From NCBI GenBank assembly GCA_048814795.1, contig CP184673.1, forward strand, positions 1,860,001 to 1,924,000: a DNA stretch of 64,000 bases, read 5' to 3'. This document shows, piece after piece, positions 21,387 through 29,616 of the stretch; the stretch's first letter is position 1, and each line of letters begins with the position of its first letter. The position numbers and the translations under genes were made by a program. The stretch comes from Thermatribacter sp048814795 (GTDB lineage: Bacteria > Atribacterota > Atribacteria > Atribacterales > Thermatribacteraceae). A model generated the notes under the pieces. It made no database searches and was not told where the DNA came from. It saw only the letters and a list, made by a program, of their open reading frames with translations.

Positions 21387-22045
21387 TTAGCTTTTTGTCT
21401 GATCTCTTCTAATAAGGATTTAACTACCTGATATACAGCCTCTATTCCGCCCCTTGAGACCACTTCTTTTAAGAGGCCTTTAGAGCGGTAAAAATCAATC
21501 AACGGTCGCGTTTGTTCCTCGTAAGTCTCAAGCCTTTGAGCAATAACCTCTTCGTTGTCATCTGGACGCTGAATCAATTTTCCTCCACATATATCACAAA
21601 CCAGGTCATTTTTGGGGGGTTTAGAAATCAAATTATAAGGTGTCTGACACTTTTCGCAGATCCTACGCGCAGAAAGCCTTTTTATCACTTCCTGACGATC
21701 CACGTTAAAATATATCACAGCATCCAGAGGAGAACCAGCCTTTTCTAAAATTCTATCAAGCGCCTCCGCCTGGGCAAGCGTTCGTGGAAAGCCATCAAGT
21801 ATAAAACCCTTTTTTACCTCGTCTTGAAGGAGTTTCTCTTCCATAATGCCAATTACCACTTCATCAGGCACTAACAAACCTGATTTAACATATTCTTCAG
21901 CCTTTTTTCCCCATTCTGTCTGGTTTTTAATGGCCTCCCTTATAATATCTCCCGTAGCAATATGAAGAAGCCCAAAATCTTTTTCCGCCATTTTAGCCTG
22001 TGTCCCCTTGCCTGCCCCTGGAGGGCCTAAAAATACAATTCTCAT
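21383..22045 (-). CDS. adk: Adenylate kinase
   Basis: Interconverts AMP plus ATP with two ADP. The 220 residues begin MRIVFLGPPGAGKGTQAK (P-loop). The AMP-binding DGFPRTLAQAEAL is present, and the LID domain has a four-cysteine zinc site (CEKC and CDIC), the long zinc-bearing form found in Gram-positive bacteria and many thermophiles. GGAGGAG precedes the ATG. The order secY-adk-map is standard. Confidence 0.98.
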   Translation of the reverse strand: MRIVFLGPPGAGKGTQAKMAEKDFGLLHIATGDIIREAIKNQTEWGKKAEEYVKSGLLVPDEVVIGIMEEKLLQDEVKKGFILDGFPRTLAQAEALDRILEKAGSPLDAVIYFNVDRQEVIKRLSARRICEKCQTPYNLISKPPKNDLVCDICGGKLIQRPDDNEEVIAQRLETYEEQTRPLIDFYRSKGLLKEVVSRGGIEAVYQVVKSLLEEIRQKAK

Positions 22046-22065
22046 TCAAACTCCTCCTCTACCTC

Positions 22066-23337
22066 TCAGGATTTGCGAATAAAACCTTCATAATGGCGCA
22101 TAAGCAACTGAGCTTCCAGTTGTCGAACGGTTTCAATAGCCACACCAACCATTATCAAAATTGCCGTTCCTCCAAAATAAAAAGTGGTAATATTGGTAAC
22201 CCTGACCAAAATATTGGGTATTATGGCGATAAACGCCAGGAAAATAGCTCCCCATAAAGTAATTCGGGAAAGACAGCGGTCCAGATATTCTACAGTAGAC
22301 CTTCCCGGCCGGATTCCAGGAATAAAACCACCATATTTTTTCATATTGTCGGCAAGCTCAGACGGATTGAAAGTAACCGCAGTATAAAAATAGGTAAAGA
22401 AAATTATCAGGGCAGCGTAAAGAGAGAGATACAGAGCAGAACCTGGAGAAAGCATGTCGGCGACAGATTTCATAAAGCTTGAACCCTGAAAAAATTGAGC
22501 AATAGTAGCCGGAAAAAGAAGGATAGAAGAAGCAAAAATGATGGGAATAACCCCTCCCTGGATCACTCGAATGGGTATATGAGTGCTTTGGCCACCATAA
22601 ACCCTTCTACCCACTACTCTTTTAGCATATTGCACCGGAATACGGCGTTGAGCTTCTTGAAACTCAACAACCATTGCAATTATCAAAACCCAAACAATCA
22701 GGTTGACCGCAAACAAGAAGGGATTGATTTCTCCAACCCTGATCATGGAAATAGTGCGTACCATCTGAGGAGCTATACGCGCTACGATACCCCCAAAAAT
22801 GATCAGAGAAACCCCATTCCCTACGCCAAAATCGGAAATCATATCACCAAGCCACATTAAAAAAATACTACCCGCAGTAAGAGTTAACATTATGGTTACC
22901 CGGTAGCCCCATCCCACGACAGGCAAGACTCCCAGATTCTCCATCCAGACGGTTATCCCAAAACCCTGAATCATAGCCAGGAGAATGGTCCCCCAACGAG
23001 TGTACTGAGTTATCTTGTCCCTTCCCTCCTCGCCGCTTCTAGCCAGCTCCTCCAGTTTGGGAACAACCGCTGTCAAAAGCTGCATAATAATTGAAGCATT
23101 GATGTAAGGCATAATCCCCAGCGCAAGGATAGAAAAATTACTTAAAGCACCTCCAGCAAACATATCCAGAAAACCCAGCAACCCTCCTTGCGAAAAAACA
23201 TTGGCCAGGGCCTTAGGGTCAATGCCGGGTACAGGAATATGAGCACCTACTCTGAAAACAACAAGCATAAGCAACGTAAAAATAACTTTCCTTTTCAGGT
23301 CAGGTATTTTAAATAGCTTCGCAAGGGAATCCCACAT
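22066..23337 (-). CDS. secY: Protein translocase subunit SecY
   Basis: Channel subunit of the Sec translocon in the inner membrane. The 423 residues contain about ten hydrophobic helices. Diagnostic segments are LGIMPYINASIIMQLL (helix 2 and plug region), the cytoplasmic loop RRIPVQYAKRVVGR, and ADNMKKYGGFIPGIRPG. The length is typical. It begins three bases after rplO ends and is followed by adk. Confidence 0.98.
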   Translation of the reverse strand: MWDSLAKLFKIPDLKRKVIFTLLMLVVFRVGAHIPVPGIDPKALANVFSQGGLLGFLDMFAGGALSNFSILALGIMPYINASIIMQLLTAVVPKLEELARSGEEGRDKITQYTRWGTILLAMIQGFGITVWMENLGVLPVVGWGYRVTIMLTLTAGSIFLMWLGDMISDFGVGNGVSLIIFGGIVARIAPQMVRTISMIRVGEINPFLFAVNLIVWVLIIAMVVEFQEAQRRIPVQYAKRVVGRRVYGGQSTHIPIRVIQGGVIPIIFASSILLFPATIAQFFQGSSFMKSVADMLSPGSALYLSLYAALIIFFTYFYTAVTFNPSELADNMKKYGGFIPGIRPGRSTVEYLDRCLSRITLWGAIFLAFIAIIPNILVRVTNITTFYFGGTAILIMVGVAIETVRQLEAQLLMRHYEGFIRKS

Positions 23338-23339
23338 TT

Positions 23340-23780
23340 TCAGAGCACCTCAACCCTGCCATTATTTTCCTCTATAATAACTTTCGCCTTCTTAGAAAAA
23401 GCATGAGCTTTAACTACCAAGTTCGGTGGACAGCCACCCTTAGCAAGTATCTTAATTTTGCTATCCTTAGACTTAACCAGGCCAGCTTCATAGAGAACCT
23501 GGGGAGTGACTTCTTTGACATCCTTGATTCGAAAAAGAGCAGCAAGGTTAACAATCTCCCATTCTTCACTTTTCAAAGAGCGAAAACCACGCTTAGGTAT
23601 ACGGCGTACCAGGGGCATTTGGCCACCCTCAAAGCGAGGATGAATCTGTCCACCAGAGCGAGCTTTTTGACCCTTCATACCTCTACAGGAAGTTTTACCA
23701 TGGCCAGAACCTATACCTCTGCCAACTCTTTTCGCTCTATGAAAGGAACCCTGTAATGGCTTTAGATCTACCAGTTTCAT
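23340..23780 (-). CDS. rplO: 50S ribosomal protein L15
   Basis: Large-subunit assembly protein. The 146 residues include GRGIGSGHGKTSCRGMKGQKAR, the diagnostic glycine-rich basic segment (split here: GRGIGSGHGKTS then CRGMKGQKARSG), and FEGGQMPLVRRIPKRGF. I start at ATG 23780 (MKLVDLKPLQGS), with GGAGAAGGG five bases upstream; an ATG nine codons earlier overlaps the rpmD end and lacks a ribosome site. Confidence 0.96.
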   Translation of the reverse strand: MKLVDLKPLQGSFHRAKRVGRGIGSGHGKTSCRGMKGQKARSGGQIHPRFEGGQMPLVRRIPKRGFRSLKSEEWEIVNLAALFRIKDVKEVTPQVLYEAGLVKSKDSKIKILAKGGCPPNLVVKAHAFSKKAKVIIEENNGRVEVL

Positions 23781-23796
23781 GGTAACCCTTCTCCTT

Positions 23797-23982
23797 TCAC
23801 TCAACATTTTCGATCTTTAAAAGATAATTCACTTTTTGAATCATACCTCTCAGTGAGGGATTATCTTCCTTAACTACACTTTGATTAAGACGCCTAAGTC
23901 CCAAAGCCTTGAGAGTTCTCTTGTGAGACTCTGGTCTACCAATAGGACTCTTCAACAAGGTGATCTTCAGTTTGCTTCCCAT
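23797..23982 (-). CDS. rpmD: 50S ribosomal protein L30
   Basis: Small large-subunit protein of 61 residues. LKITLLKSPIGRPESHKRTL and LGLRRLNQSVVKEDNPSLRG are the family pattern. GAGGAGG lies seven bases before the ATG. Located between rpsE and rplO as usual. Confidence 0.96.
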   Translation of the reverse strand: MGSKLKITLLKSPIGRPESHKRTLKALGLRRLNQSVVKEDNPSLRGMIQKVNYLLKIENVE

Positions 23983-23994
23983 ACGCTTTCCTCC

Positions 23995-24510
23995 TCAACG
24001 TGCAAAAAACTCTTTAACGCTCTTTCCTCTTAACTCAGCCACTTCTCGCGGGTCCTTAAGGTTGCAAAGGCCATTCATGGTAGCCCGAGCCACGTTAATG
24101 GGATTATTACTACCCAAAGATTTAGTTAAAACGTCTTTCACACCGGCAACCTCAAGAATGGCTCGCACTGCGCCACCTGCTATAACTCCAGTACCGGGTG
24201 CAGCTGGCTTCAAAACCACCATGCTAGCTCCAAACTCTCCAAGCACTTCATGAGTTATAGTAGATTTCCGCATTGGGAACTTTATCAAGGACTTCTTAGC
24301 CTTTTCTATGGCCTTACGCACAGCATCAGGAACTTCCTTAGCCTTACCAATCCCAATGCCTACTACGCCCTCGCCGTTGCCAACAGCAACCAGAGCCCGA
24401 AAGCCGAATCTCTTACCACCCTTTACCACCTTGCTGACTCGGCTAACTGCAATCAACTTCTCGGTTAATTCCAGACCTTCAGCCTTAACTCTTTTACCTG
24501 CTATATCCAT
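23995..24510 (-). CDS. rpsE: 30S ribosomal protein S5
   Basis: Small-subunit protein involved in decoding accuracy and mRNA unwinding. The 171 residues hold the double-stranded RNA-binding-like N-terminal domain with VSKVVKGGKRFGFRALVAVG and the C-terminal domain with AAPGTGVIAGGAVRAILE. ATG 24510 is used, as GGGAGG is nine bases upstream; the in-frame GTG two codons earlier is too close to it. Confidence 0.97.
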   Translation of the reverse strand: MDIAGKRVKAEGLELTEKLIAVSRVSKVVKGGKRFGFRALVAVGNGEGVVGIGIGKAKEVPDAVRKAIEKAKKSLIKFPMRKSTITHEVLGEFGASMVVLKPAAPGTGVIAGGAVRAILEVAGVKDVLTKSLGSNNPINVARATMNGLCNLKDPREVAELRGKSVKEFFAR

Positions 24511-24537
24511 AATCACTTACCTCCCGTAATCCACCAT

Positions 24538-24897
24538 TCAAAATTGAAGTCCCGCTTCTCTCGCTCCATCAGCCAGAGCCTTTATTCTTCCGTGATACTT
24601 ATAGCCACCACGATCAAACACTACCCTGTTAATCCCGGCCTCTAAAGCTTTCCTACCAATAAGAAGCCCTACCTCTTTTGCCACCTGAGTTTTGGTGCCT
24701 TCAAATCCCCTAATCTCCGGAGAAAGGCTCGAAGCGGCAACCAGCGTTCTTCCTTCATCGTCATTGATGATCTGAGCATATATATGCCTAAGGCTTCTAA
24801 AAACACAGAGCCGGGGGCGTTCCATAGTCCCGTATACTTTTTTCCTGACTCTACGGTGTCTGCGCAATCTTCTCTCCTTGCGTTCTTCAATACGCAT
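24538..24897 (-). CDS. rplR: 50S ribosomal protein L18
   Basis: 5S rRNA-binding protein. The 119 residues start with a very basic segment and include RPRLCVFRSLRHIYAQIIND and the C-terminal VVFDRGGYKYHGRIKALADGAREAGL, the family hallmark. The length is normal. GGAGGAAG precedes the ATG. Lies between rplF and rpsE. Confidence 0.98.
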   Translation of the reverse strand: MRIEERKERRLRRHRRVRKKVYGTMERPRLCVFRSLRHIYAQIINDDEGRTLVAASSLSPEIRGFEGTKTQVAKEVGLLIGRKALEAGINRVVFDRGGYKYHGRIKALADGAREAGLQF

Positions 24898-24912
24898 GCT
24901 CTTCTTCCTCCT

Positions 24913-25452
24913 CTATTTCGCCATGGCTTTACCTTGCTTGCGCCGAATGACTTCACCCACATACTTTATGCCAGTACCTTTGTATGGCTCAGGCTTTCTG
25001 AGTTTTCTTATGTCAGCAGCTACCTGCCCTACTTTTTCCTTGTCAATCCCTTTGACCCTTATAATCTGTTGACCTTCGATTTCAAAAGAAATACCTTCCG
25101 GAGGCTCTATCTCTACGGGATGAGAAAAACCAAGGCTCAGAACCAAGGTGTCACCCTTTTTCTGAGCACGATATCCCAAGCCACTGAGTTCGAGAGACTT
25201 TTCGAAACCCTTAGATACGCCTTCGATCATGTTGGCCACTAAAGTACGCGTCAAGCCAAATAACGACTTATCAAGTTTACTATTTCCTTGAGGTCTCACT
25301 ACCACCATATTGTCCTTTTTTTCTATACACATTCTGGGATGAAATCTCTTTTCAAGAGTTCCTTTTGGACCTTTGACTCTTACAAGAATTCCTTCTATTT
25401 CAACCTCAACTCCCTGGGGTATGGTTATCGGTTTTTTGCCAATACGAGACAT
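24913..25452 (-). CDS. rplF: 50S ribosomal protein L6
   Basis: Large-subunit protein near the factor-binding site. The 179 residues contain MSRIGKKPITIPQGVEVEIE and the C-terminal signature PEPYKGTGIKYVGEVIRRKQGK. The length is normal, with GGGAGG before the ATG. Confidence 0.98.
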   Translation of the reverse strand: MSRIGKKPITIPQGVEVEIEGILVRVKGPKGTLEKRFHPRMCIEKKDNMVVVRPQGNSKLDKSLFGLTRTLVANMIEGVSKGFEKSLELSGLGYRAQKKGDTLVLSLGFSHPVEIEPPEGISFEIEGQQIIRVKGIDKEKVGQVAADIRKLRKPEPYKGTGIKYVGEVIRRKQGKAMAK

Positions 25453-25466
25453 GCTCTAATCCTCCC

Positions 25467-25868
25467 TCACCAGATATAACAGATAACTTCTCCTCCAACT
25501 CCAAGTTTTCTCGCTTCTTTACCGGTCAAAACGCCCCTTGAAGTAGAAACCACTACAGTACCCATTCCACCAAGCAAAATGGGGATTTCGTCCTTTCCAA
25601 CGTAAACTCTCAAACCTGGCTTGCTGATCCTTCGCAAGCCATTGACTACGCGCTCTTTGTTGGGACCGTACTTCAAAAAAATAATCAAGTCTCTCTTAGG
25701 ACCATCAAAACTGGTCACTTTATAATCTTCAATATAACCTTCCTGCTTCATAATTCGAGCAATTTCTATCTTGAGCTTCGAAGCAGGAACAGAAACACTT
25801 TCCTTACGGGCCTTTAGGGCATTCCTGATTCTCGTTAACATATCAGCAATAGGGTCTGTATGCGCCAT
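25467..25868 (-). CDS. rpsH: 30S ribosomal protein S8
   Basis: Small-subunit assembly protein; in other bacteria S8 also autoregulates the spc operon. The 133 residues start MAHTDPIADMLTRIRNA and contain ISKPGLRVYVGKDEIP and the C-terminal STSRGVLTGKEARKLGVGGEVIC. I use ATG 25868 with GGGGAG upstream; a longer frame reaching 25958 only adds residues overlapping rpsN. Confidence 0.97.
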   Translation of the reverse strand: MAHTDPIADMLTRIRNALKARKESVSVPASKLKIEIARIMKQEGYIEDYKVTSFDGPKRDLIIFLKYGPNKERVVNGLRRISKPGLRVYVGKDEIPILLGGMGTVVVSTSRGVLTGKEARKLGVGGEVICYIW

Positions 25869-25881
25869 GGTACTCCCCTTC

Positions 25882-26067
25882 CTACCAGCTAGATTTCGTA
25901 ACACCAGGTATTTCTCCCTTACTAGCCAAGGTTCTAAAACAAATCCTGCACATCCCAAAATCTCTCAAATAACCCCGAGGGCGACCACACAAACTACAGC
26001 GATTACGATAACGAACCTTAAACTTATAACCTCGTTTATTTCTTTCTATCTTCGCTTTACGAGCCAT
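25882..26067 (-). CDS. rpsN: 30S ribosomal protein S14, type Z
   Basis: The 61-residue zinc-binding form of S14. Cys24, Cys27, Cys40 and Cys43 form the site (CSLC and CRIC). The sequence begins MARKAKIERNKRGYKFKVRY. The second of two adjacent ATGs is used (26067), seven bases after GGAGG. Located between rplE and rpsH as expected. Confidence 0.97.
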   Translation of the reverse strand: MARKAKIERNKRGYKFKVRYRNRCSLCGRPRGYLRDFGMCRICFRTLASKGEIPGVTKSSW

Positions 26068-26080
26068 CATTCATCCTCCC

Positions 26081-26623
26081 TTACGATTTGCGAAAAGGTA
26101 AGCCAAGCAACTCCAGTAAAGCTCTGGCTTCTTCATCGTTTTTTGCAGTAGTAACGAAAGATATATTCATACCTCTCACTCGCTCTACTTTATCATAACT
26201 TATCTCGGGGAAGATCAGTTGTTCTTCAATGCCTATAGTGCAGTTGCCTTTTCCATCAAAACAACTATCTGGGAACCCCCGAAAATCTCGGATACGTGCA
26301 ATAGCAATATTTAAAAAGCGATCCAGAAACTCATACATCCTATTTCCTCTTAGGGTTACCTTACAGCCAATAGCCATACCTTTTCTCAACTTAAAATTAG
26401 ATATAGACTTTCTTGCTCGGGTAATAAGCGGCTTCTGTCCAGTAATAAGGGATAATTCTTCCACCGCCAAATCAAGGTACCGAGAATTTTGAGTTGCATC
26501 TCCGACTCCCATATTGATAACTACTTTCTCAAGCCTGGGAACCTGCATTGGATTTTTATAACCAAAACGCTTTAAAAGCGCAGGAACCACTTCATTTTCG
26601 TACTTTTCTTTTACAACCGACAC
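26081..26623 (-). CDS. rplE: 50S ribosomal protein L5
   Basis: 5S rRNA-binding protein of the central protuberance that contacts P-site tRNA. The 180 residues contain VPRLEKVVINMGVGDATQN, KPLITRARKSISNFKLRKG, and RIRDFRG followed by the C-terminal SFVTTAKNDEEARALLELLG. It starts at GTG 26623, with GGAGGAG just upstream. Confidence 0.98.
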   Translation of the reverse strand: MSVVKEKYENEVVPALLKRFGYKNPMQVPRLEKVVINMGVGDATQNSRYLDLAVEELSLITGQKPLITRARKSISNFKLRKGMAIGCKVTLRGNRMYEFLDRFLNIAIARIRDFRGFPDSCFDGKGNCTIGIEEQLIFPEISYDKVERVRGMNISFVTTAKNDEEARALLELLGLPFRKS

Positions 26624-26640
26624 GGTAGCTCCTCCTCGAA

Positions 26641-26976
26641 CTAAACTTTGTCAATAATTTCTCCGCACTTTTTGCATACCCTGACCCTGAAATCAGAACT
26701 GGAAACACGCTTTCTCCCTATGCGCGTGAGCTGATTACACCTACTGCAAACCAGGCGCAAGTTAGAAATCCGTAAAGGATTTTCTTTCTCTATAATCCCC
26801 CCCTGTGGATTGTCCTGGGTGGGGCGGGTATGCTTTTTGACCATATTCACACCTTCCACAACTGCTTTGTTATCCTGAGGGAAAATATTTAAAATTTTTC
26901 CTCTCTTGCCTTTGTCCTTACCTCTAATGACCTCAACAAGGTCACCTTTTTTTAAGGGTACTTTTGCTCGGGTCAT
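26641..26976 (-). CDS. rplX: 50S ribosomal protein L24
   Basis: Assembly-initiating large-subunit protein with a KOW motif (KKGDLVEVIRGKDKGKRGKI). The 111 residues end in a zinc-ribbon-like part with two CxxC pairs (CSRC and CKKC), as in many clostridial L24 proteins. ATG 26976 is chosen because GAGAGG lies eight bases upstream; a GTG three codons earlier overlaps that site. Confidence 0.96.
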   Translation of the reverse strand: MTRAKVPLKKGDLVEVIRGKDKGKRGKILNIFPQDNKAVVEGVNMVKKHTRPTQDNPQGGIIEKENPLRISNLRLVCSRCNQLTRIGRKRVSSSDFRVRVCKKCGEIIDKV

Positions 26977-26988
26977 AATATACACCTC

Positions 26989-27357
26989 TCAAACTACTTC
27001 CGGAGCTAAAGAAACTATTCGCATAAACTGTCTGTCTCGCAACTCGCGGCCCACAGGCCCAAAAATACGTGTACCCCGCGGCACATTTTGATTGTTGATC
27101 AGTACGGCAGCATTATCATCAAAGCAAATAACCGTACCATCGTCTCTGGCAACTTCTTTCCTGGTACGAACTATGACCGCTCGAACCACTTCTCCCTTTT
27201 TAACATTAGAATTGGGCTCAGCCTCTTTTACCGAAGCAATAATTATATCACCAATACTCGCATAACGGCGGTTTGAACCACCCATAACCCTTATGCACAT
27301 TATTCTTTTGGCTCCTGTATTATCAGCAACCTCAAGCATCGTAGTTGGTTGAATCAA
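26989..27357 (-). CDS. rplN: 50S ribosomal protein L14
   Basis: Large-subunit protein at the subunit interface. The 122 residues include MLEVADNTGAKRIMCIRV and the C-terminal IFGPVGRELRDRQFMRIVSLAPEVV. The start is TTG 27357 (M-I-Q-P-T-T-M), with AGGAG six bases upstream; the length is then exactly that of the family. It lies inside the end of rpsQ, overlapping 26 bp. Confidence 0.97.
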   Translation of the reverse strand: MIQPTTMLEVADNTGAKRIMCIRVMGGSNRRYASIGDIIIASVKEAEPNSNVKKGEVVRAVIVRTRKEVARDDGTVICFDDNAAVLINNQNVPRGTRIFGPVGRELRDRQFMRIVSLAPEVV

Positions 27358-27622
27358 TTTCCTCTCCTCCCTCTTCCACGCTTCTTTCCAAAATAGTAAC
27401 TACTCTCCAACGTTTGGTCTTGCTGAGTGGTCGAGTCTCTTCAATAAGCACTTTATCCCCAAGTTTGCAAGTATTGTTTTTATCATGAGCTTTAAATTTA
27501 TTCTTTCTTTTAATCTTCTTACCATAGAGAGGATGCTCACTCAGGCGAACCACTTCTACTACAACTGTTTTATCCATTGCATCACTTACTACTTTACCAA
27601 TTAACCTTTTAGAGCTTCCCAT
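27332..27622 (-). CDS. rpsQ: 30S ribosomal protein S17
   Basis: OB-fold small-subunit assembly protein. The 96 residues contain GKVVSDAMDKTVVVEV and the C-terminal ETRPLSKTKRWRVV motif. The last dozen residues (SVEEGGEEIDSTNYDA region) form an acidic tail beyond the family core, and their codons overlap the rplN start and its ribosome site, which implies translational coupling. GGGAGG lies nine bases before the ATG. Confidence 0.97.
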   Translation of the reverse strand: MGSSKRLIGKVVSDAMDKTVVVEVVRLSEHPLYGKKIKRKNKFKAHDKNNTCKLGDKVLIEETRPLSKTKRWRVVTILERSVEEGGEEIDSTNYDA

Positions 27623-27623
27623 G

Positions 27624-27836
27624 TTACTGAACCTCCCGTTGCTTAACCGCTAATTCCCGTTCCCGTTGAATGGTCTTAATCCTTGCAATATCCCGCTTAA
27701 CCAGTCTTATTCGACGAGGATTCCTAAGCTGCCCGGTAATAGCTTGAAAGCGCAGGTTAAAAAGCTCCGTGCGTAAATCTTTCAATTTTTGATTGAGTTC
27801 CTCATCAGTCATATTGCGCAATTCAGAAGCCTTCAT
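27624..27836 (-). CDS. rpmC: 50S ribosomal protein L29
   Basis: Helical-hairpin protein near the tunnel exit, a docking site for trigger factor and SRP. The 70 residues begin MKASELRNMTDEELNQKLKDL and contain RTELFNLRFQAITGQLRNPRRI. ATG 27836 is used, preceded by AAGGTGG; the ATG eleven codons upstream lies within rplP. Confidence 0.96.
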   Translation of the reverse strand: MKASELRNMTDEELNQKLKDLRTELFNLRFQAITGQLRNPRRIRLVKRDIARIKTIQRERELAVKQREVQ

Positions 27837-27849
27837 CAAAATCACCACC

Positions 27850-28260
27850 TTATTCCGTCTGTCGCTCAACTATACGAGTCTTAACGGGCAACTTAAACGA
27901 AGCAACTCTCAAAGCCTCAAAAGCCGTTTCGCGATCGACTCCAGCAATTTCAAAGAGAATCCTTCCCGGCTTTACTACTGCAACCCAACCCTCTACAGGG
28001 CCTTTACCTTTTCCCATTCTCGATTCAGTAGGCTTTTTAGTATATGGTTTATCTGGAAAAATACGAATCCAAATCTTACCTTTCTTAATATGTCTCGATA
28101 TGGCAACTCGTGCAGCTTCTATTTGAGGATTAGTAATCCAGGCTGGCTGCAAAGCCTGTAATCCAAAATCCCCAAAATCAACCTCACATCCTCTATAAGC
28201 AACCCCGGTCATTCTACCACGATGCTGTTTTCTATACTTAACTCTCTTGGGTATCAACAT
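27850..28260 (-). CDS. rplP: 50S ribosomal protein L16
   Basis: Large-subunit protein near the A site and 5S. The 136 residues start MLIPKRVKYRKQHRGRM and include the family segment RIFPDKPYTKKPTESRMGKGKG. ATG 28260 lies 23 bp inside the rpsC 3' end, with GGAGGAG about ten bases upstream. The length is normal. Confidence 0.97.
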   Translation of the reverse strand: MLIPKRVKYRKQHRGRMTGVAYRGCEVDFGDFGLQALQPAWITNPQIEAARVAISRHIKKGKIWIRIFPDKPYTKKPTESRMGKGKGPVEGWVAVVKPGRILFEIAGVDRETAFEALRVASFKLPVKTRIVERQTE

Positions 28261-28957
28261 AGTCCTCAAACTCCTCCTCGTGAATTTCCTCCTGAGGCAG
28301 GGTAGTTTCTCCCTCTAATGTTTCGCCAGGAGAAATAATTTCACCTTTAAAAATCCAGACTTTAACCCCAATTTTCCCATAAGTTGTTAGAGCTTCGGCA
28401 AACCCATAATCAATATCCGCTCTAAGAGTGTGCAACGGCAAGCGACCTTCTCGATACCATTCTTCCCGGGCTATTTCCGCCCCTCCCAATCGTCCTGAGC
28501 AAGCAATCTTAATTCCCTTGGCTCCCATTTTCAAAGCCCGAGCAATAGCCTGTTTCATGGCTCTACGGTAAGATATACGCCTTTCAATCTGAAAGGCGAT
28601 ATTCTCCGCAACCAGCTGTGCATCGATCTCGGGAACTGGAACTTCTTCAACCGAAATTTGAATGTTTTTATTGCCCACCATATCCTGTATTTCCTGCCTA
28701 AGCTTCTCCACCTCAGAACCTTTTCTGCCAATTACTATCCCCGGACGAGCTGTCTTTATTATTATTTTCAACTGGTTTGCCAAGCGTTCAATATTAATCT
28801 GCGAAACACCAGCACGATAAAGCTTATCTTTAATGTAACGGCGAATCCGCAAGTCCTCAAGAAGGAGATCACAGTATTTATCTTCTGAAAACCAGCGAGA
28901 TTGCCAATCTTTAACTATTCCCAATCTAAGCCCAATAGGATTTACTTTTTGTCCCAA
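28238..28957 (-). CDS. rpsC: 30S ribosomal protein S3
   Basis: Small-subunit head protein at the mRNA entry, with helicase activity. The 239 residues include MGQKVNPIGLRLGIVKDW, the KH-domain segment ARPGIVIGRKGSEVEKLR, and ARGRPGG-like GRLGGAEIAREEWYREGRLPLHTLRADIDYG. The start must be TTG 28957: it gives the family N-terminus MGQKVNPIG, has GGAGGAGGG eight bases upstream, and lies one base after the rplV stop. The acidic tail after about residue 215 runs into rplP. Confidence 0.97.
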   Translation of the reverse strand: MGQKVNPIGLRLGIVKDWQSRWFSEDKYCDLLLEDLRIRRYIKDKLYRAGVSQINIERLANQLKIIIKTARPGIVIGRKGSEVEKLRQEIQDMVGNKNIQISVEEVPVPEIDAQLVAENIAFQIERRISYRRAMKQAIARALKMGAKGIKIACSGRLGGAEIAREEWYREGRLPLHTLRADIDYGFAEALTTYGKIGVKVWIFKGEIISPGETLEGETTLPQEEIHEEEFEDYVDTQES

Positions 28958-28958
28958 G

Positions 28959-29303
28959 TTAACGTCCCTCCTCCGCTTCAGCAACGTAAACAGTAATATG
29001 GGATGTCCTCTTACGAATAATATCAGCACGACCCATAGCCCTCGGTCTCACTCTTTTCATAGTAGGACCGGTATCAACATAAGCCCTGGAAACTACAAGC
29101 CTTTCCACGTCAAGGTTCCAGTTATTTTCAGCATTAGCAATAGCAGATTGCAACACTTTCTTAACCAGACGCGCCGATTTTTTAGGGATGAAATTCAAAA
29201 TGCTCAAGGCTTCTTGAGCGCTTTTGCCCTTTATAAGATTTACTGCTTGTCTGGCTTTTCTGGGTGAAATGCGAACATACCGAGCCACCGCTCTAACTTC
29301 CAT
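28959..29303 (-). CDS. rplV: 50S ribosomal protein L22
   Basis: Lines the peptide exit tunnel. The 114 residues start MEVRAVARYVRISPRKARQ and contain AIANAENNWNLD and the C-terminal PRAMGRADIIRKRTSHITV. ATG 29303 is used, with GGGGAGG eight bases upstream. The length is normal. Confidence 0.98.
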   Translation of the reverse strand: MEVRAVARYVRISPRKARQAVNLIKGKSAQEALSILNFIPKKSARLVKKVLQSAIANAENNWNLDVERLVVSRAYVDTGPTMKRVRPRAMGRADIIRKRTSHITVYVAEAEEGR

Positions 29304-29317
29304 TGTCAATACCTCCC

Positions 29318-29602
29318 CTACTTAAGCGCGGTAGAGCGCTCTGTGGGATTACCATGACCTCTAAAGGTTCGCGTTGGAGCAAACTCTCCCAGTCTATGAC
29401 CAACCATCTGTTCAGTTATATACACAGGAACATGCTTGCGACCATTGTAAACTGCGATGGTGTGCCCCACCATCTCAGGAATAATAACACATGCCCTGCA
29501 CCAGGTTTTAATTACTCTTTTTTCGCCTCTTTTATTGAGCTCTTCTATTCTTTTTCTAAGTTTTGGATCCACAAAGGGTCCTTTCTTCGTCGATCTACCC
29601 AC
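29318..29602 (-). CDS. rpsS: 30S ribosomal protein S19
   Basis: Head protein of the small subunit that contacts the A-site tRNA with S13. The 94 residues begin MGRSTKKGPFVDPKLRKRI and contain RACVIIPEMVGHTIAVYNG and LGEFAPTRTFRGHG. The start is GTG 29602, with GGGGG about ten bases upstream. Confidence 0.98.
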   Translation of the reverse strand: MGRSTKKGPFVDPKLRKRIEELNKRGEKRVIKTWCRACVIIPEMVGHTIAVYNGRKHVPVYITEQMVGHRLGEFAPTRTFRGHGNPTERSTALK

Positions 29603-29616
29603 CTGTTATTCGCCCC

